Source: Cyprinodon diabolis (lineage: Eukaryota > Chordata > Actinopteri > Cyprinodontiformes > Cyprinodontidae). From it: a DNA stretch of 64,000 bases. Made by a program: the position numbers and the translations under genes. The notes beneath the pieces were generated by a model. The model made no database searches. It was not told the origin of the DNA and saw only the letters and a list, made by a program, of their open reading frames with translations. Shown one piece after another: positions 1-12,273 of the stretch (position 1 is the first letter of the stretch; every line of letters starts with the position of its first letter). The stretch covers positions 2,003,315-2,067,314 of the forward strand of contig CM060081.1 in the NCBI GenBank assembly GCA_030533445.1, in the 5' to 3' direction.

Positions 1-517
1 GAATCAAAGGATCTTAGCAGCAACCTCAATTATTAACACAATAGTGGGGCTGGCCTCTGATTGGCCGAGGTAATAAGGGAACATTTCGCAGGATTTGTCA
101 GCAGACAAAAAATGAGATTAATTTAAAAATGTTTAAGTCTGCCCTCGATTATCCTGAATATAGATCCATTAAAATCCAAATGATTACCTCTGCTGTCTGA
201 TTTATTCTGTCGTTAGTTAAATAGTTTTTAATTAACATTTAAGGAAATTAAAAGACGAGTTTTAAATATGCTGGGGGTTTACTCCAGTATCTAATCATTT
301 TTGTGATTTGAGTGTTGAAGAAACAGAATAAAATATAAAGTTATGACAGATCTTATTTAAAAGAATAAATATAAAAGGCCTTTATTTTTCACTCATTCAC
401 GTTATTATGTTTCATGTATAGAAATAAAAAATCAATTAGTTTCCATATTCAGTTTTCTGTTTTGTCCCACAGGAGCTCTGAACCCCACAGATGAATGAAT
501 GAATGCAGGTTTCCTAC
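1..517. other. Unassigned AT-rich DNA
   Basis: No gene, repeat family or structural RNA was recognised here. The stretch is AT-rich with short stop-filled frames. Confidence 0.5.
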
Positions 518-585
518 CAGCAGCTCACTGCCTTTCTCCTCCCAGTCCAGATGGATCCATGGCTCCCATTAGCATCTGTCAAAAC
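518..585 (-). other. Candidate 68-bp exon (minus strand)
   Basis: On the minus strand a pyrimidine-rich tract ending TTCTTGCAG precedes position 585, and a donor GTAGGAAA follows position 518. The enclosed 68 bp is open in the frame beginning VLTDANGSHGSIW. No protein family is recognised. The frame fits an upstream candidate exon at 8091-8202, which ends in phase 0. Splice-like signals occur by chance, so this could also be noise or a non-coding RNA exon. Confidence 0.25.
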
Positions 586-637
586 CTGCAAGAAGGCACA
601 GAGTTGGATTAGAAAATAAAAGCAGGCAGCAGCTACA

Positions 638-729
638 AGACCCGTCTCCAGAGGCCCGTCTCCAGAGGCCCGTCTCCAGAGGCCCGTCTCCAGAGGCCCG
701 TCTCCAGAGACCCGTCTCCAGAGACCCGT
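638..729. repeat. Minisatellite, 14-bp unit
   Basis: Six to seven head-to-tail copies of GAGGCCCGTCTCCA, with the last copies carrying GAGACCC in place of GAGGCCC. ORFs across it on the minus strand are repeat artefacts. Confidence 0.9.
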
Positions 730-735
730 CCGACA

Positions 736-1090
736 CACCATGCAGCACTAACAGCACATCAGCTCACACTCGCGAAGCCAAACTTTTTCATACATGTGAA
801 ATAAGAAATGAAACGAGTTTGAACTTTCTGTGATGAAAGTAAAGGATTCATTGTGATGGAGCAGAAGCTTCTGGTAGAGGACTGAACAGACCAAGACTTC
901 CTTCAGTCTAGGTCTCCCTCCTGCTGGGAGACGGACTGAGCAGAGCTTATCTGGGCTGGATGTGATTGAGTTTGTTTGTTTATCCGGCGGTTATCCTACC
1001 AATCAGATTAGGATACTAAGAAAGAGCTACAGTTTCCATGAAGCACCAACTTTAGAGATTATTTCACACAGTTCTGCTACCAGAGGGGAA
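736..1090. other. Unassigned
   Basis: Single-copy-looking sequence between two minisatellites. No coding or repeat signature was recognised. Confidence 0.4.
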
Positions 1091-1803
1091 ACAGTCGACC
1101 AAAGAACTCAGGGAGAAACAGTCGACCAAAGACCTCAGAGAAACAGTCGACCAAAGACCTCAGAGAGAAACAGTCGACCAAAGATCTCAGAGAAAATGTC
1201 GACCAAAGATCTCAGAGAGAAACAGTCGACCAAACACCTCAGGGAGACGCAGTCAACCAAAGACCTCAGAGAGAAACAGTCGACCAAAGACCTCAGAGAA
1301 ACAGTCAACCAAAGACCTCAGAGAGAAACAGTCGACTAAAGACCTCAGAGAAACAGTCAACCAAAGACCTCAGAGAGAAACAGTCGACCAAACACCTCAG
1401 AGAGACGCAGTCGACCAAAGACCTCAGAGAGAAACAGTCGACCAAAGACCTCAGAGAGACTCAGTCAACCGAAGACCTCAGAGAGACGCAGTCGACCAAA
1501 GACCTCAGAGAGACGCAGTCGACCAAAGACCTCAGAGAGACGCAGTCGACCAAAGACCTCAGAGAGACTCAGTCAACCAAAGACCTCAGAGAGACTCAGT
1601 CAACCAAAGACCTCAGAGAGACTCAGTCAACCGAAGACCTCAGAGAGACTCAGTCGACCGAAGACCTCAGAGAGACGCAGTCGACCAAAGACCTCAGAGA
1701 GACGCAGTCGACCAAAGACCTCAGAGAGACGCAGTCGACCAAAGACCTCAGAGAGACTCAGTCAACCAAAGACCTCAGAGAGACTCAGTCAACCGAAGAC
1801 CTC
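1091..1803. repeat. Minisatellite, 25/27-bp unit with SalI site
   Basis: About 27 tandem units built on CAGTCGACCAAAGACCTCAG followed by AGAGAAA or AGAGACG. Most units are 27 bp and some are 25 bp. Variants are GTCGACC or GTCAACC and CAAAGACC or CGAAGACC. The right half is enriched in AGAGACTCAGTCAACC units, so variants are spatially clustered, as expected of local duplication. The 27-bp unit keeps frame, which explains the short plus-strand ORF starting at 962; no gene is implied. Confidence 0.93.
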
Positions 1804-3264
1804 AACACACAGCTAGTCAACTTTATAAAAACCTCCAGATGTGAACACATCGGCTTCCATCACCAGGCATGTTGGGATTCTTTTAGACATGAGCAGTTTC
1901 CTCTGGCCATTTAAACTCTTGGCTGTTATTGTCTTTATCCGTTGCTTTGGAGTCATAGCTCCTTCATGTGGGAAACCAAAGGCAAGATTTGTGACTTTGC
2001 TCTAATTCACAGATTTTTCACACGTTCAAACATCAGTTTTAAAAAACAAAACAAAGATGTTGCTGCTTAAGCCATCAGTATGGTGGGTCAGGTCAGCTTA
2101 TATAGCGGCTAAATTACACACTGTGAGGCTTTATTTTAACAGGAGCGAACCTGATGTGACGCACCGAAAGCAGCAATCTCTGAGGATGGAGATGACTGGA
2201 TTCAGGACATTCCAGGCTCTGAAGCCTCTCTGACCATTAAACCAGCTGCCAACTTTAGTCAGGCCTCTCTTTGTTAAGAAATGTAGAGTGACTCAACTTG
2301 TGACACGGTCTGTTCTCCCCAGCTTTTCCAAAAGAAACAAGTCCGTCTGGAGAGACACCCATCCGGACGCGGCGTGGCCATATCGAGCCTCGGCTCATTC
2401 CCAGCAAGTTATTAAAAAACAGAAACACAAACGTCTCAAACGTTTCACTGAACAAAAGGAAACCAGAAGGCAGGAACTTCACAACACGGGTCACAACAAC
2501 GCCACAACCTCTCTGTTTACTCTTTTTGAAACCCACACTGACAGCGTTTCCCATGAGGCATCACTGCTCTGTAATTAAACTACAGACATTCAGGTCCTTC
2601 ACTCTTTAGTCACATAAAATACAAAAATGTTGGAAAGAGATTGAAAATATTGTGCTTCATCTTCAACCTGATTCACTTCATATTTATCAATCCTTAAAAG
2701 AATATGGTTATATAACTGCTGCTGAACTAAACTTTATATTTTTACCTTCCTGTATTCTATTATTGACCAAGCAAGGAAGTTATTAGGCATAAAACCTTCA
2801 ACAACTTAAAGGAATTCATTTTAAATTTAAAAACATTGCAAAAAGAGATCAATAAAATCCAACAGACAGTTGCTCAGGGGCAGAACATCAGTTTTGTAAA
2901 GTTAGTGCAAACTGATAAGTTTGTTTATCATTCAGAAATTCTACGGATAAAGAAACTGATTAAAGCCTGTAGAAATGATTGGAATATAAAAGCTGAAAGC
3001 GATGACAACGGGGGATTTTCAAAGGTAGAGAAGATCACCTACCAAACTTGGTGCAGCCTTAATGGTCTACAGCAACCAAATAAAGAAAATCATCAACCAG
3101 TAAAGGTCCGGAGAACACTGAATTAAAATTAGCTGTTTATGCATCTATATTATACATTGAATTTTTAAATTAAAAAAATATAAAAACAAAACAATATAAA
3201 ATTTATTGTATTTGAACTAGAGAACAACAATCATTCAGTTTGGTATATAGACAATTTCCTGAGT
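1804..3264. other. Unassigned; two short unrecognised ORFs
   Basis: Mostly AT-rich. Overlapping ORFs of just under 100 codons occur on both strands at 2255-2578, and a 96-codon plus-strand ORF lies at 2836-3126 (Lys/Gln-rich start MQKEINKIQQTVAQGQN). None matches a family that I recognise. The Lys-rich ORF could be a remnant of a retroelement, but no motif supports that. Confidence 0.35.
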
Positions 3265-3578
3265 CCCATATTTTCTCAAACAAGTGTGTGATCATTTCCA
3301 CCATAATGAACTTCTTGAAGAGTTCTGTCTCCTTGAACCCCACTGAGCCTGGTTCTGCTGGAGGTTTCTTCCTGTTCAAAGGGAGTTTTTCCTCTCCACT
3401 GTCGCTACAAGCATGCTTAGTGTGAGGGATTGCTGAAGAGTCAATGAGTCGATGCAATCAACTGGTTTTCCTTAGATAGAAAACTTTGAATCAATCTGAC
3501 TGGATGATCTGGTGAACTGGAAAGTGCCTTGAGATGACATGATGTGAATTGGAGCTATAGAAATAAACTGAATTGTAT
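3265..3578 (+). mobile_element. L2-clade LINE, internally deleted 3' fragment
   Basis: Positions about 3265-3328 match an internal RT segment of the L2 copy at about 44520-44585 (the CACCATAATGAACTT region). The sequence then jumps directly to the 3'UTR type seen at 46247-46530 (the GAGCCTGGTTCTGCTGGAGG region) and ends in the family tail. This is an L2 insertion with most of the RT deleted. Confidence 0.85.
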
Positions 3579-3754
3579 ACAAATTGATTAGATCAAAGCC
3601 CTCGGCTCTGATGGACCCCCGCTGGTAACCCCTCAGTCTGGCCGGGTGGGCGGTCCCCGTCCTTCAGCCTCATTTACAGACGGCAGGAAGCAGATATTTG
3701 TGACTGTGCGGCCTGCGGCCATAAAAAGGAAATTTGTTTCAGATCAATTCAGAT

Positions 3755-3786
<32 letters not shown>

Positions 3787-5183
3787 AGTTCAAACACATG
3801 GATAAACAACAATCACTGCCTTTCTTCTCTAGAGAAAATGATCTTTAAGATCCTCAGTTATGAAGTTATAAATATGAAGCTACTGATTTGATGTTATAGA
3901 AAAAAATCAAAGAACTATTGCCCCACCACCACCACAAACAGCTATGCATTTTTTCTTCTAAACGTGTTTAAAGCTTTTTCTGTTGACCATTTACAAATAA
4001 GCTGGTGTCTTTTTCTTTACATGGTCTTTCTGTTATAGACATAATTTAAATTGTCCTTCTGCTTCAGCAGACACCACTTTATATATGTTCATAAAGTGGC
4101 TTTCAAACATTTTTTGCTCTACGAAATATATTTGGCATTCTTGAGAGAGGATGCAAACAGGAGAAAGACTTTATCCACCTTAAATGCGATTGGTTGGATG
4201 AAGGCTTAATGAACACATGACAGTGTTAAAGTGCTAAATAGTTCTGATCAACAAAGTCAGAACCGTGTCCACATCTATCAAGCGTTAGATTAATGCACAA
4301 CGCACACTTCATACAGAACAGTTCAAGTCTGACCGACTCCAGGAACTAAAAGGCTGAAGATAAACCTAAGAAACCGGAAACAAACGGCTGATCTGTCACC
4401 CTGTGCAGGTTAGCATGGGTGCAAACTGGAAATCAGGCCACAACCTTCTGATTATCCACCACTATGTTGGGCACTGGGTCACAGGGTCACTGCAGTGATC
4501 AATATACACCACGGTGGGCATGTGTTGCCAATAAAGCTTCAGCGGGGGGGTGGATGGCTGGCTGCACTGCTGATATCTGTCCTGGTCTTAGTACCCTCAG
4601 CAGATATTTAGAGGTTGGCTCATTTGTCATAAAGTGTTTAACTTCTACTTCTATTGAACTTCTGTTCTTTGCCACAGTGAAGCTGAAATCATAAAAATAA
4701 ATGAGCTGATTTAACACATCGGCGCCGGAGCAACATGTGAGCGGGCATTCAAATCAAAAGAAGAAGGACCTGCTGAACACAAAGGATGCTGGGTATTCTG
4801 ATGGTTTGAGAAGTGCAGCCATTAACCAAGCGCCGGGAAAGGACACGCAGCGTGTGAGGCACGGCACACGGAGAGTCCACTGATGGCGGATCAATCGCTC
4901 GCCAATCACAACGCTCTGCTGCTTCAGACAGACTCTTCTGTTTGGTACCAGCTGCTTTATAAAGGTTAATATGAGACAAACTGTTTTACTTTAGATATGC
5001 AGCCACAATTTAGCAGATTTCTAGTTAAAGAAAAACAGGAAATGCTTTAAATCGACGGTAAACTATTAATTAAACTAAACTCCTTATCAAATCACTACTC
5101 TCTATAGTTGAAAGCATGCATTGCAGATACATGAACAGGTCTAAGATTATGGAGAAGTTTAGCTGCAAACAACTAGCTACACA
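3579..5183. other. Unassigned, with an (ATC)n microsatellite
   Basis: A run of about 11 ATC triplets is at about 3752-3785. The rest shows no recognised gene or repeat family. Confidence 0.45.
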
Positions 5184-6107
5184 CAAGGGCAGATTTAGGA
5201 CATTTGGGGCCCTAGGCAAAGACAGACAGGGGCCCCTCTGAACTGAGAAGACAACACATAGAACAGCCCCATTATACAGATAGAGAAATGTTAATAGAAC
5301 AGACATCCATTATCTGTTCTAGGTTGTGTCCCTCTCTTCTTGTCCCTTTTCTTCTTGTTTTCCTCTCTATGTTTTGTACTCAGCTGACTTTTCATGCTGT
5401 CTCTAAAGGAATGAAAGATTTTTTCCAAGCACTAAGCTCACTTAGCTGATTGCTCCTTCCTGTGTTTCCAAAAAGGCCAAAGTAAATAACCCAGTCCTTC
5501 TTTTCACTGTAGACAAGCCATGATCTGCTTATCTGTTCTCCATTTTTCATTTGGATGAAATAATAGCTGCATGAATCATGACAGCAGACAAGATAGAGGA
5601 GAGCAGGAGGCGGGGTTACCAATCTACTTGCTCTGGAGAGCAGAGTTCGCTGCTTTTAGATGTTGTCTCCAAAGTCTCCAGTAGCAGAAAAAAGTCTCTA
5701 GATTTGGCGCTAGGAGCTTTTTAGAAATCAAAGTGCTAGAGGGGTCTGAAAAGGGGCTAAATATAGCGACTAAAGCGCTAAGTTGGCAACACTGCTCTTT
5801 GCATGGTTTGTTTTCAAATGGTTTGCTGCTGTCTGTTTGGACCTTTCTGAACATGTGCAGCAAATGGACTGGTCCAATATGGTGGACACTGAAGGGGGGG
5901 GGGCTGAGACACACTTAATATTATCAGCGTTCTGATGGCATTTTACCCAAAGGGTTTTTATCAAAGACATAATTAATGTGAACAAATAAGGAATACTTGC
6001 ATTAACCATACATGTAAACTGAGTTTTATTGGGACCCCAGGAACTTGTGGCCCTAGGCAATGGCCTAGTATTGCCTAATGGTAACAACCCCCCCCCCCCC
6101 CCCCCAG
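5184..6107 (-). mobile_element. hAT-family non-autonomous transposon (copy 1)
   Basis: It begins CAAGGGCAGATTTAGG, followed by the GGGGCCCTAGGCAAAGACAG subterminal motif, and ends near GCCTAATGGTAAC plus a poly-C run. The same termini occur at 22157-23009 and 29732-31714. The minus strand at 5392-5622 encodes a remnant containing RSWLVYSEKKDWVIYF, which resembles the TTF/ZMYM-type zinc-finger region N-terminal to many hAT transposases. No DDE catalytic part is present, so it is a deletion derivative. Confidence 0.8.
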
Positions 6108-7043
6108 CTGCAGGCCAGATTCTGTACCTTGTACTCTGCTGCTTCCAGCGTGTGTAGAAAAGCTGTTCTAGAAAGCACAGTTCAGGCTGCAGCTCTCCTA
6201 AAAGACTCCAGCTGATTTTAGGGTTTAATCTGCTGCTGAAAGCCGGTTTGAATGGATCCTGTAGTTGGGTTTGCATGTTTCCTAAAACTCAATGAGCCGT
6301 AGCATCCTCACTGCTGCCTGCAGGTATAGCTGGTGTTTGTTGGCAGCTTTTGCTTTCAGCAGCGCAGGAAGACGATGGCAAAGGAAAAGAAACTGTAGCA
6401 TTCCTGCTGTCAGAGATAAAGTTGGATACGTCCTCAGCTTCACGTCTAAAACACCACTGACCTAGAACAGCCTCTATAAGGCTGTGAAAAGCTCAAAGGA
6501 TTTTAGTTTAAAACGGTAAACATGAGGAACTATTTCTTGGGTTCCACCTGGTTTAGTTAAGGCAGGAACTTTACCTGCTGCCGGAAACCAAAGAACATGA
6601 AGCTTCTGTCAAAGTTACCTGGAATCAGAGAAAACCTGAAAAGGTCAATGAGAACCAGAGCATCATTATGGATGCATGATCAGCCAGTAACACATTAACG
6701 GCCTGTTTCATAGCTGGCAGCTAGCGTGTGATGAGCACTGCACTGAATCATTTGAAAGACGTCACCTGAAATGTTTGCGGTCTTCCATTAAACAGGAAGT
6801 TAAAAAATGTCTGCAGAATGGGAACGATCCACGACGTGCTGCATCGTCTGCTCAATTTTTTTCTGCAATCCACATTTTTGAACTGAAAAAGCTTCCTGGA
6901 TGGGAAGAGAAACGTCTTTAAACTTGGAAACAAAGTCCAGTGGATTGTTTTTAACTTTTTTGGAATGACTCTGGCCTGGATGACTGAGAATCTGAAAACA
7001 GCACCAGAGCTCTTCTGACTTTGTTAGCGTCAGCATTAGTTAG
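6108..7043. other. Unassigned
   Basis: No feature was recognised. Short ORFs here have no family signature. Confidence 0.4.
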
Positions 7044-7440
7044 GATGTTTTATTACATATTACGTGTTTTTTCTCTGGCCATGTATATTCCAGCATCCAG
7101 CTGCCATGCACGTGGGCATTGTCAGTTTCACTATAGCTCTGGTGAATTTCAATGGTGAAGTCCTCTGGAAATCTTCAATAATTGTTGTTGATTGCAGATG
7201 TGTCTAGTAATTCACATTGATTTAGCTTGTAAAGCGGGGAGAATGGCGCTAGGCTTACCGCACCGTGACGTCACTGCTGGAAGATGGCAGGAGGGGAGGG
7301 GCTACTATAGGAACACCTCCTATTTTTTTTTTTTACTGATTAATGTTAAATTCATTAAATCACCACAAACGTATTAGGTTTAGGTATAAATAAGGTTCCA
7401 GTGATTATTCCTTGCTGACCGGACTTTTCCTGTAATGACC
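7044..7440 (-). mobile_element. THAP-type DNA transposon fragment (copy 1, internally deleted)
   Basis: It shares about 350 bp with 19340-19870, including the minus-strand start MPTCMAAGCW, a C-x4-C that fits the start of a THAP zinc finger. Relative to the 19-kb copy, the segment after TTCTCTGGCC is deleted, so the THAP frame is cut. It is probably a remnant of a P-element-like or other THAP-bearing transposon. The family is inferred only from the THAP start. Confidence 0.55.
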
Positions 7441-9327
7441 TTTTAAGTCCCTGATGAACAGAGACGTACTTCATCAGCCATGCTTTGAGATCATCTGAGG
7501 CGCATAATCTAACAGTTTAACGGTGCAGATGTTCCCAGCAACCAAAAGGCTGCCCAGTATCACCAGTATGACCAGTGTGGAGCCCACCATCTGCTCTGAA
7601 CTTCAAACATGGGCTTTTCCCCCTCCATAGAAACTCTCCTCTTTCTCTCGTAAAGAGAGCCCCCCCCCCACCTCCCCGAAGCCTCTAAAAGAGATTCAGT
7701 GGTGGGGGGGGGCTGCTGTTTGGAGAAAAAGGGCGTTTCTACGGAAACAGAGTTCACTCTTCTCATGGTTTCCACTGGACAACATTTCAAAGTGCTGCTT
7801 GTTGTCCTGCTCCTGTGACCTGCGGGGAAAAGCCTTCCTTGTCTCTTCGCAGTGAACGGCGCCTCTCAGCAGCCATCGCCGGCCAGCCGGCCGCAGCTGA
7901 AGCAGATTTATCTGAGATATTCTGATCCAGGATTAATGTGGATCCTGTCAGCAGAAACTCTCACTGTAATTACAGGAACGTAAATCCAGTAGAAAAACCA
8001 AACAGGTTCCAGTTTCACAAAGTTTCTGTGAACAAAGCAGCATGGAAACAAAAGGCAGAGAACATTACCTCTGCAGCCGCACCCACTCACCTGAGGAGAC
8101 TGAAGGAAGCAGCAGCCGTTTCTCACTGACAGACCGGGAGGCAGACCTCCCCCATCCTCACATCCCCCTCCCTCCTTCAATAGCTGCTCCTTCCAGCCTC
8201 CTCTGCAACAAAAGACACAAAGGAGAAGGGCTACTTTCCCTCGTCACCTCCCCACACCCACTGCTTCACAAAGCTGACCGTGCACACAGCAATGCCTCCA
8301 GAAGGAACATTCCAGAACTGAGCCAAAATCAGCTGACCTGGATCACCTCGGACCTCTGAGGAGTTTGCAGAGCTGCATGCAGGTGCATGAAGGCATCTCA
8401 ACACGCAGGATTCACTCTGCATTCTTTAGGCGGATTCAAAGTGGTGGACACTTTTAATGAGGTTCTTTTTATGGATGGCTTTAAACAGATGATTCTAATT
8501 CATCTGTAAACGCTTTATAAATCATTCAAAAGGTGAAGCTGAGCAGTTCGCAGCCAGATAGTGAGCTTAATCACTGCTTACATTCACCACGTCAAGTCAC
8601 CACTTTACAAACAAAAAAATATTTTTTAGGATGCATATAAAAACACTGAATGCATAATAATCTCTTAGGAATGATTTATAAAGTGTTTATAGATTCATTA
8701 ATATCACATCTTTAAAGCTTCTATAAAGGGAACCTTATTGTCTAATGGTAAGAAAAACTAAATAAAAACGTAGAACAAATAAAGTTTTATGTTTATTTAA
8801 AGTTTGGTGTCTAAAATACTTCCTGGTTTGTTCAGATCAGAAGATTTTTAGCTGGCAGCCAAAAAACAGGAGCTTAGTCGATTTGTGTGTTGCATGGCTG
8901 GCCTGCAGCAGGTGATGACTGATGTCGTTCCCACAATGCATTGCTGCTTAGACAAAAACTACAGCCATGACTATCACAAAAATGAAATGTTTCCACTCTT
9001 AAGACGTTTTTTCTTAGCTCTGCAAATGGAGCATTCCAGACATGAGCAAAGATAACATCCGCCTTTTATCTAATCTTAATCTGAGGTCTTACTAGTCTCC
9101 ATTAAAACGATTAGAAGCTGCTTTAAAACAGAAGAGAGGATTAGTGCTCAGCTTGAAGGATTTTGTCTTTGAGAAGGGATCAAAACAGCAACAGCAGGGT
9201 GTGTATTTGTGGAAGGAAGGTTTTTACCTCTTCATCTCCTCTAAAGAGCGTTTACTAACTAACAAATATGCACAGGCCGGTGTTCTGTTAGATGAGCATA
9301 CCCATAGTCAATACTGGTTTATCCCTG
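7441..9327. other. Unassigned, contains a candidate exon
   Basis: There are short C and G tracts at about 7660-7710. Apart from the candidate exon at 8091-8202, nothing was recognised. Confidence 0.4.
8091..8202 (-). other. Candidate 112-bp exon (minus strand)
   Basis: On the minus strand the acceptor TTTTGTTGCAG ends at 8203 and the donor GTGAGTGGG starts at 8090. Of three frames only one is open (WKEQLLKEGGG and following), and it is the one that joins in phase to the candidate exon at 23271-23584 (one leading nucleotide) and to 518-585 (phase 0). The product is not recognised. Two phase matches have roughly a 1 in 9 chance of arising at random. Confidence 0.3.
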
Positions 9328-9454
9328 TAGTTCAATTCTATTCAGTTTATTTCTATAGCACCAATTCAACAACACATTTCATCTCAAGGCACTTTTCAGT
9401 TCACCAGATCTTCCAGTTAGACTGATTCAAAGTTTTCTATTCAAGGAAAGCCAG
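9328..9454 (-). mobile_element. L2-clade LINE 3'-end fragment
   Basis: On the plus strand it reads TTCAATTCTATTCAGTTTAT, then the CATCTCAAGGCAC motif, then GTTTTCTATTCAAGGAAAGCCAG. This is the reverse complement of the L2 3' end seen at 39933-40065. The match stops exactly where the 17-bp array begins. Confidence 0.85.
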
Positions 9455-12273
9455 CAGACAGAGGATCCCATCAGACAGAGGATCCCATCAGACAGAGGAT
9501 CCCATCAGACAGAGGATCCCATCAGACAGATGTTCCCATCAGACAGAGGATCCCATCAGACAGAGGATCCCAACAGACAGATGTTCCCATCAGACAGATG
9601 TTCCCATCAGACAGAGGATCCCATCAGACAGAGGATCCCATCAGACAGAGGATCCCATCAGACAGATGATCCCATCAGACAGAGGATCCCATCAGACAGA
9701 GGATCCCATCAGACAGAGGATCCCATCAGACAGATGATCCCAACAGACAGATGTTCCCATCAGACAGATGTTCCCATCAGACAGAGGATCCCATCAGACA
9801 GAGGATCCCATCAGACAGAGGATCCCATCAGACAGAGGATCCCATCAGACAGAGGATCCCATCAGACAGAGGTTCCCATCAGACAGAGGATCCCAACAGA
9901 CAGATGTTCCCATCAGACAGAGGATCCCATCAGACAGAGGATCCCATCAGACAGAGGATCCCATCAGACAGATGATCCCATCAGACAGATGTTCCCATCA
10001 GACAGAGGATCCCATCAGACAGATGATCCCAACAGACAGATGTTCCCATCAGACAGATGTTCCCATCAGACAGAGGATCCCATCAGACAGAGGATCCCAT
10101 CAGACAGATGTTCCCATCAGACAGATGTTCCCATCAGACAGAGGTTCCCATCAGACAGAGGTTCCCATCAGACAGAGGATCCCATCAGACAGAGGATCCC
10201 ATCAGACAGAGGTTCCCATCAGACAGAGGATCCCATCAGACAGAGGATCCCATCAGACAGAGGATCCCATCAGACAGATGTTCCCATCAGACAGAGGATC
10301 CCATCAGACAGAGGATCCCAACAGACAGATGTTCCCATCAGACAGATGTTCCCATCAGACAGAGGATCCCATCAGACAGAGGATCCCATCAGACAGAGGA
10401 TCCCATCAGACAGATGATCCCATCAGACAGATGTTCCCATCAGACAGAGGATCCCATCAGACAGAGGATCCCATCAGACAGATGATCCCAACAGACAGAT
10501 GTTCCCATCAGACAGATGTTCCCATCAGACAGAGGATCCCATCAGACAGAGGATCCCATCAGACAGAGGATCCCATCAGACAGAGGATCCCATCAGACAG
10601 AGGTTCCCATCAGACAGAGGATCCCAACAGACAGATGTTCCCATCAGACAGAGGATCCCATCAGACAGAGGATCCCATCAGACAGAGGATCCCATCAGAC
10701 AGATGATCCCATCAGACAGATGTTCCCATCAGACAGAGGATCCCATCAGACAGATGATCCCAACAGACAGATGTTCCCATCAGACAGATGTTCCCATCAG
10801 ACAGAGGATCCCATCAGACAGAGGATCCCATCAGACAGATGTTCCCATCAGACAGATGTTCCCATCAGACAGAGGTTCCCATCAGACAGAGGATCCCATC
10901 AGACAGAGGATCCCATCAGACAGAGGTTCCCATCAGACAGAGGATCCCATCAGACAGAGGATCCCATCAGACAGAGGATCCCATCAGACAGAGGATCCCA
11001 ACAGACAGAGGATCCCAACAGACAGAGGATCCCATCAGACAGAGGATCCCAACAGACAGAGGATCCCATCAGACAGAGGATCCCATCAGACAGAGGATCC
11101 CAACAGACAGAGGATCCCATCAGACAGAGGATCCCAACAGACAGAGGATCCCAACAGACAGAGGATCCCATCAGACAGAGGATCCCATCAGACAGAGGAT
11201 CCCATTAGACAGAGGATCCCATCAGACAGAGGATCCCAACAGACAGATGTTCCCATCAGACAGATGTTCCCATCAGACAGAGGATCCCATCAGACAGAGG
11301 ATCCCATCAGACAGAGGATCCCATCAGACAGAGGATCCCATCAGACAGATGTTCCCATCAGACAGATGTTCCCATCAGACAGAGGTTCCCATCAGACAGA
11401 GGATCCCATCAGACAGAGGATCCCATCAGACAGAGGTTCCCATCAGACAGAGGATCCCATCAGACAAAGGATCCCATCAGACAGAGGATCCCATCAGACA
11501 GAGGATCCCAACAGACAGAGGATCCCAACAGACAGAGGATCCCATCAGACAGAGGATCCCATCAGACAGAGGATCCCAACAGACAGAGGATCCCATCAGA
11601 CAGAGGATCCCATCAGACAGAGGATCCCAACAGACAGAGGATCCCATCAGACAGAGGATCCCAACAGACAGAGGATCCCAACAGACAGAGGATCCCATCA
11701 GACAGAGGATCCCATCAGACAGAGGATCCCATTAGACAGAGGATCCCATCAGACAGAGGATCCCAACAGACAGATGTTCCCATCAGACAGATGTTCCCAT
11801 CAGACAGAGGATCCCATCAGACAGAGGATCCCATCAGACAGAGGATCCCATCAGACAGATGTTCCCATCAGACAGATGTTCCCATCAGACAGAGGTTCCC
11901 ATCAGACAGAGGATCCCATCAGACAGAGGATCCCATCAGACAGAGGTTCCCATCAGACAGAGGATCCCATCAGACAGAGGATCCCATCAGACAGAGGATC
12001 CCATCAGACAGAGGATCCCAACAGACAGAGGATCCCAACAGACAGAGGATCCCATCAGACAGAGGATCCCAACAGACAGAGGATCCCATCAGACAGAGGA
12101 TCCCATCAGACAGAGGATCCCAACAGACAGAGGATCCCATCAGACAGAGGATCCCAACAGACAGAGGATCCCAACAGACAGAGGATCCCATCAGACAGAG
12201 GATCCCAACAGACAGAGGATCCCATCAGACAGAGGATCCCATCAAACAGAGGATCCCATTAGACAGAGGTCCC
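9455..12273. repeat. Minisatellite, 17-bp BamHI-site unit, about 166 copies
   Basis: A continuous tandem array of CAGACAGAGGATCCCAT with no visible length change. Variants are GATGTTCCC, GAGGTTCCC, GATGATCCC, CCCAACAGA and a rare CCCATTAGA. Because 17 is not a multiple of 3, all three forward frames cycle through the same 17-residue peptide, which explains overlapping ORFs up to 587 codons. Higher-order duplication is visible: similar blocks recur at offsets of 731 bp (43 units), 527 bp (31 units) and 493 bp (29 units). It ends near 12273 in GGTCCCTGC. No start context, splice signal or domain supports a protein-coding gene. Confidence 0.97.

Noticed and set aside
9455..12273. CRISPR array
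   Set aside because: Units are contiguous with no spacers, and the genome is eukaryotic; it is a minisatellite.
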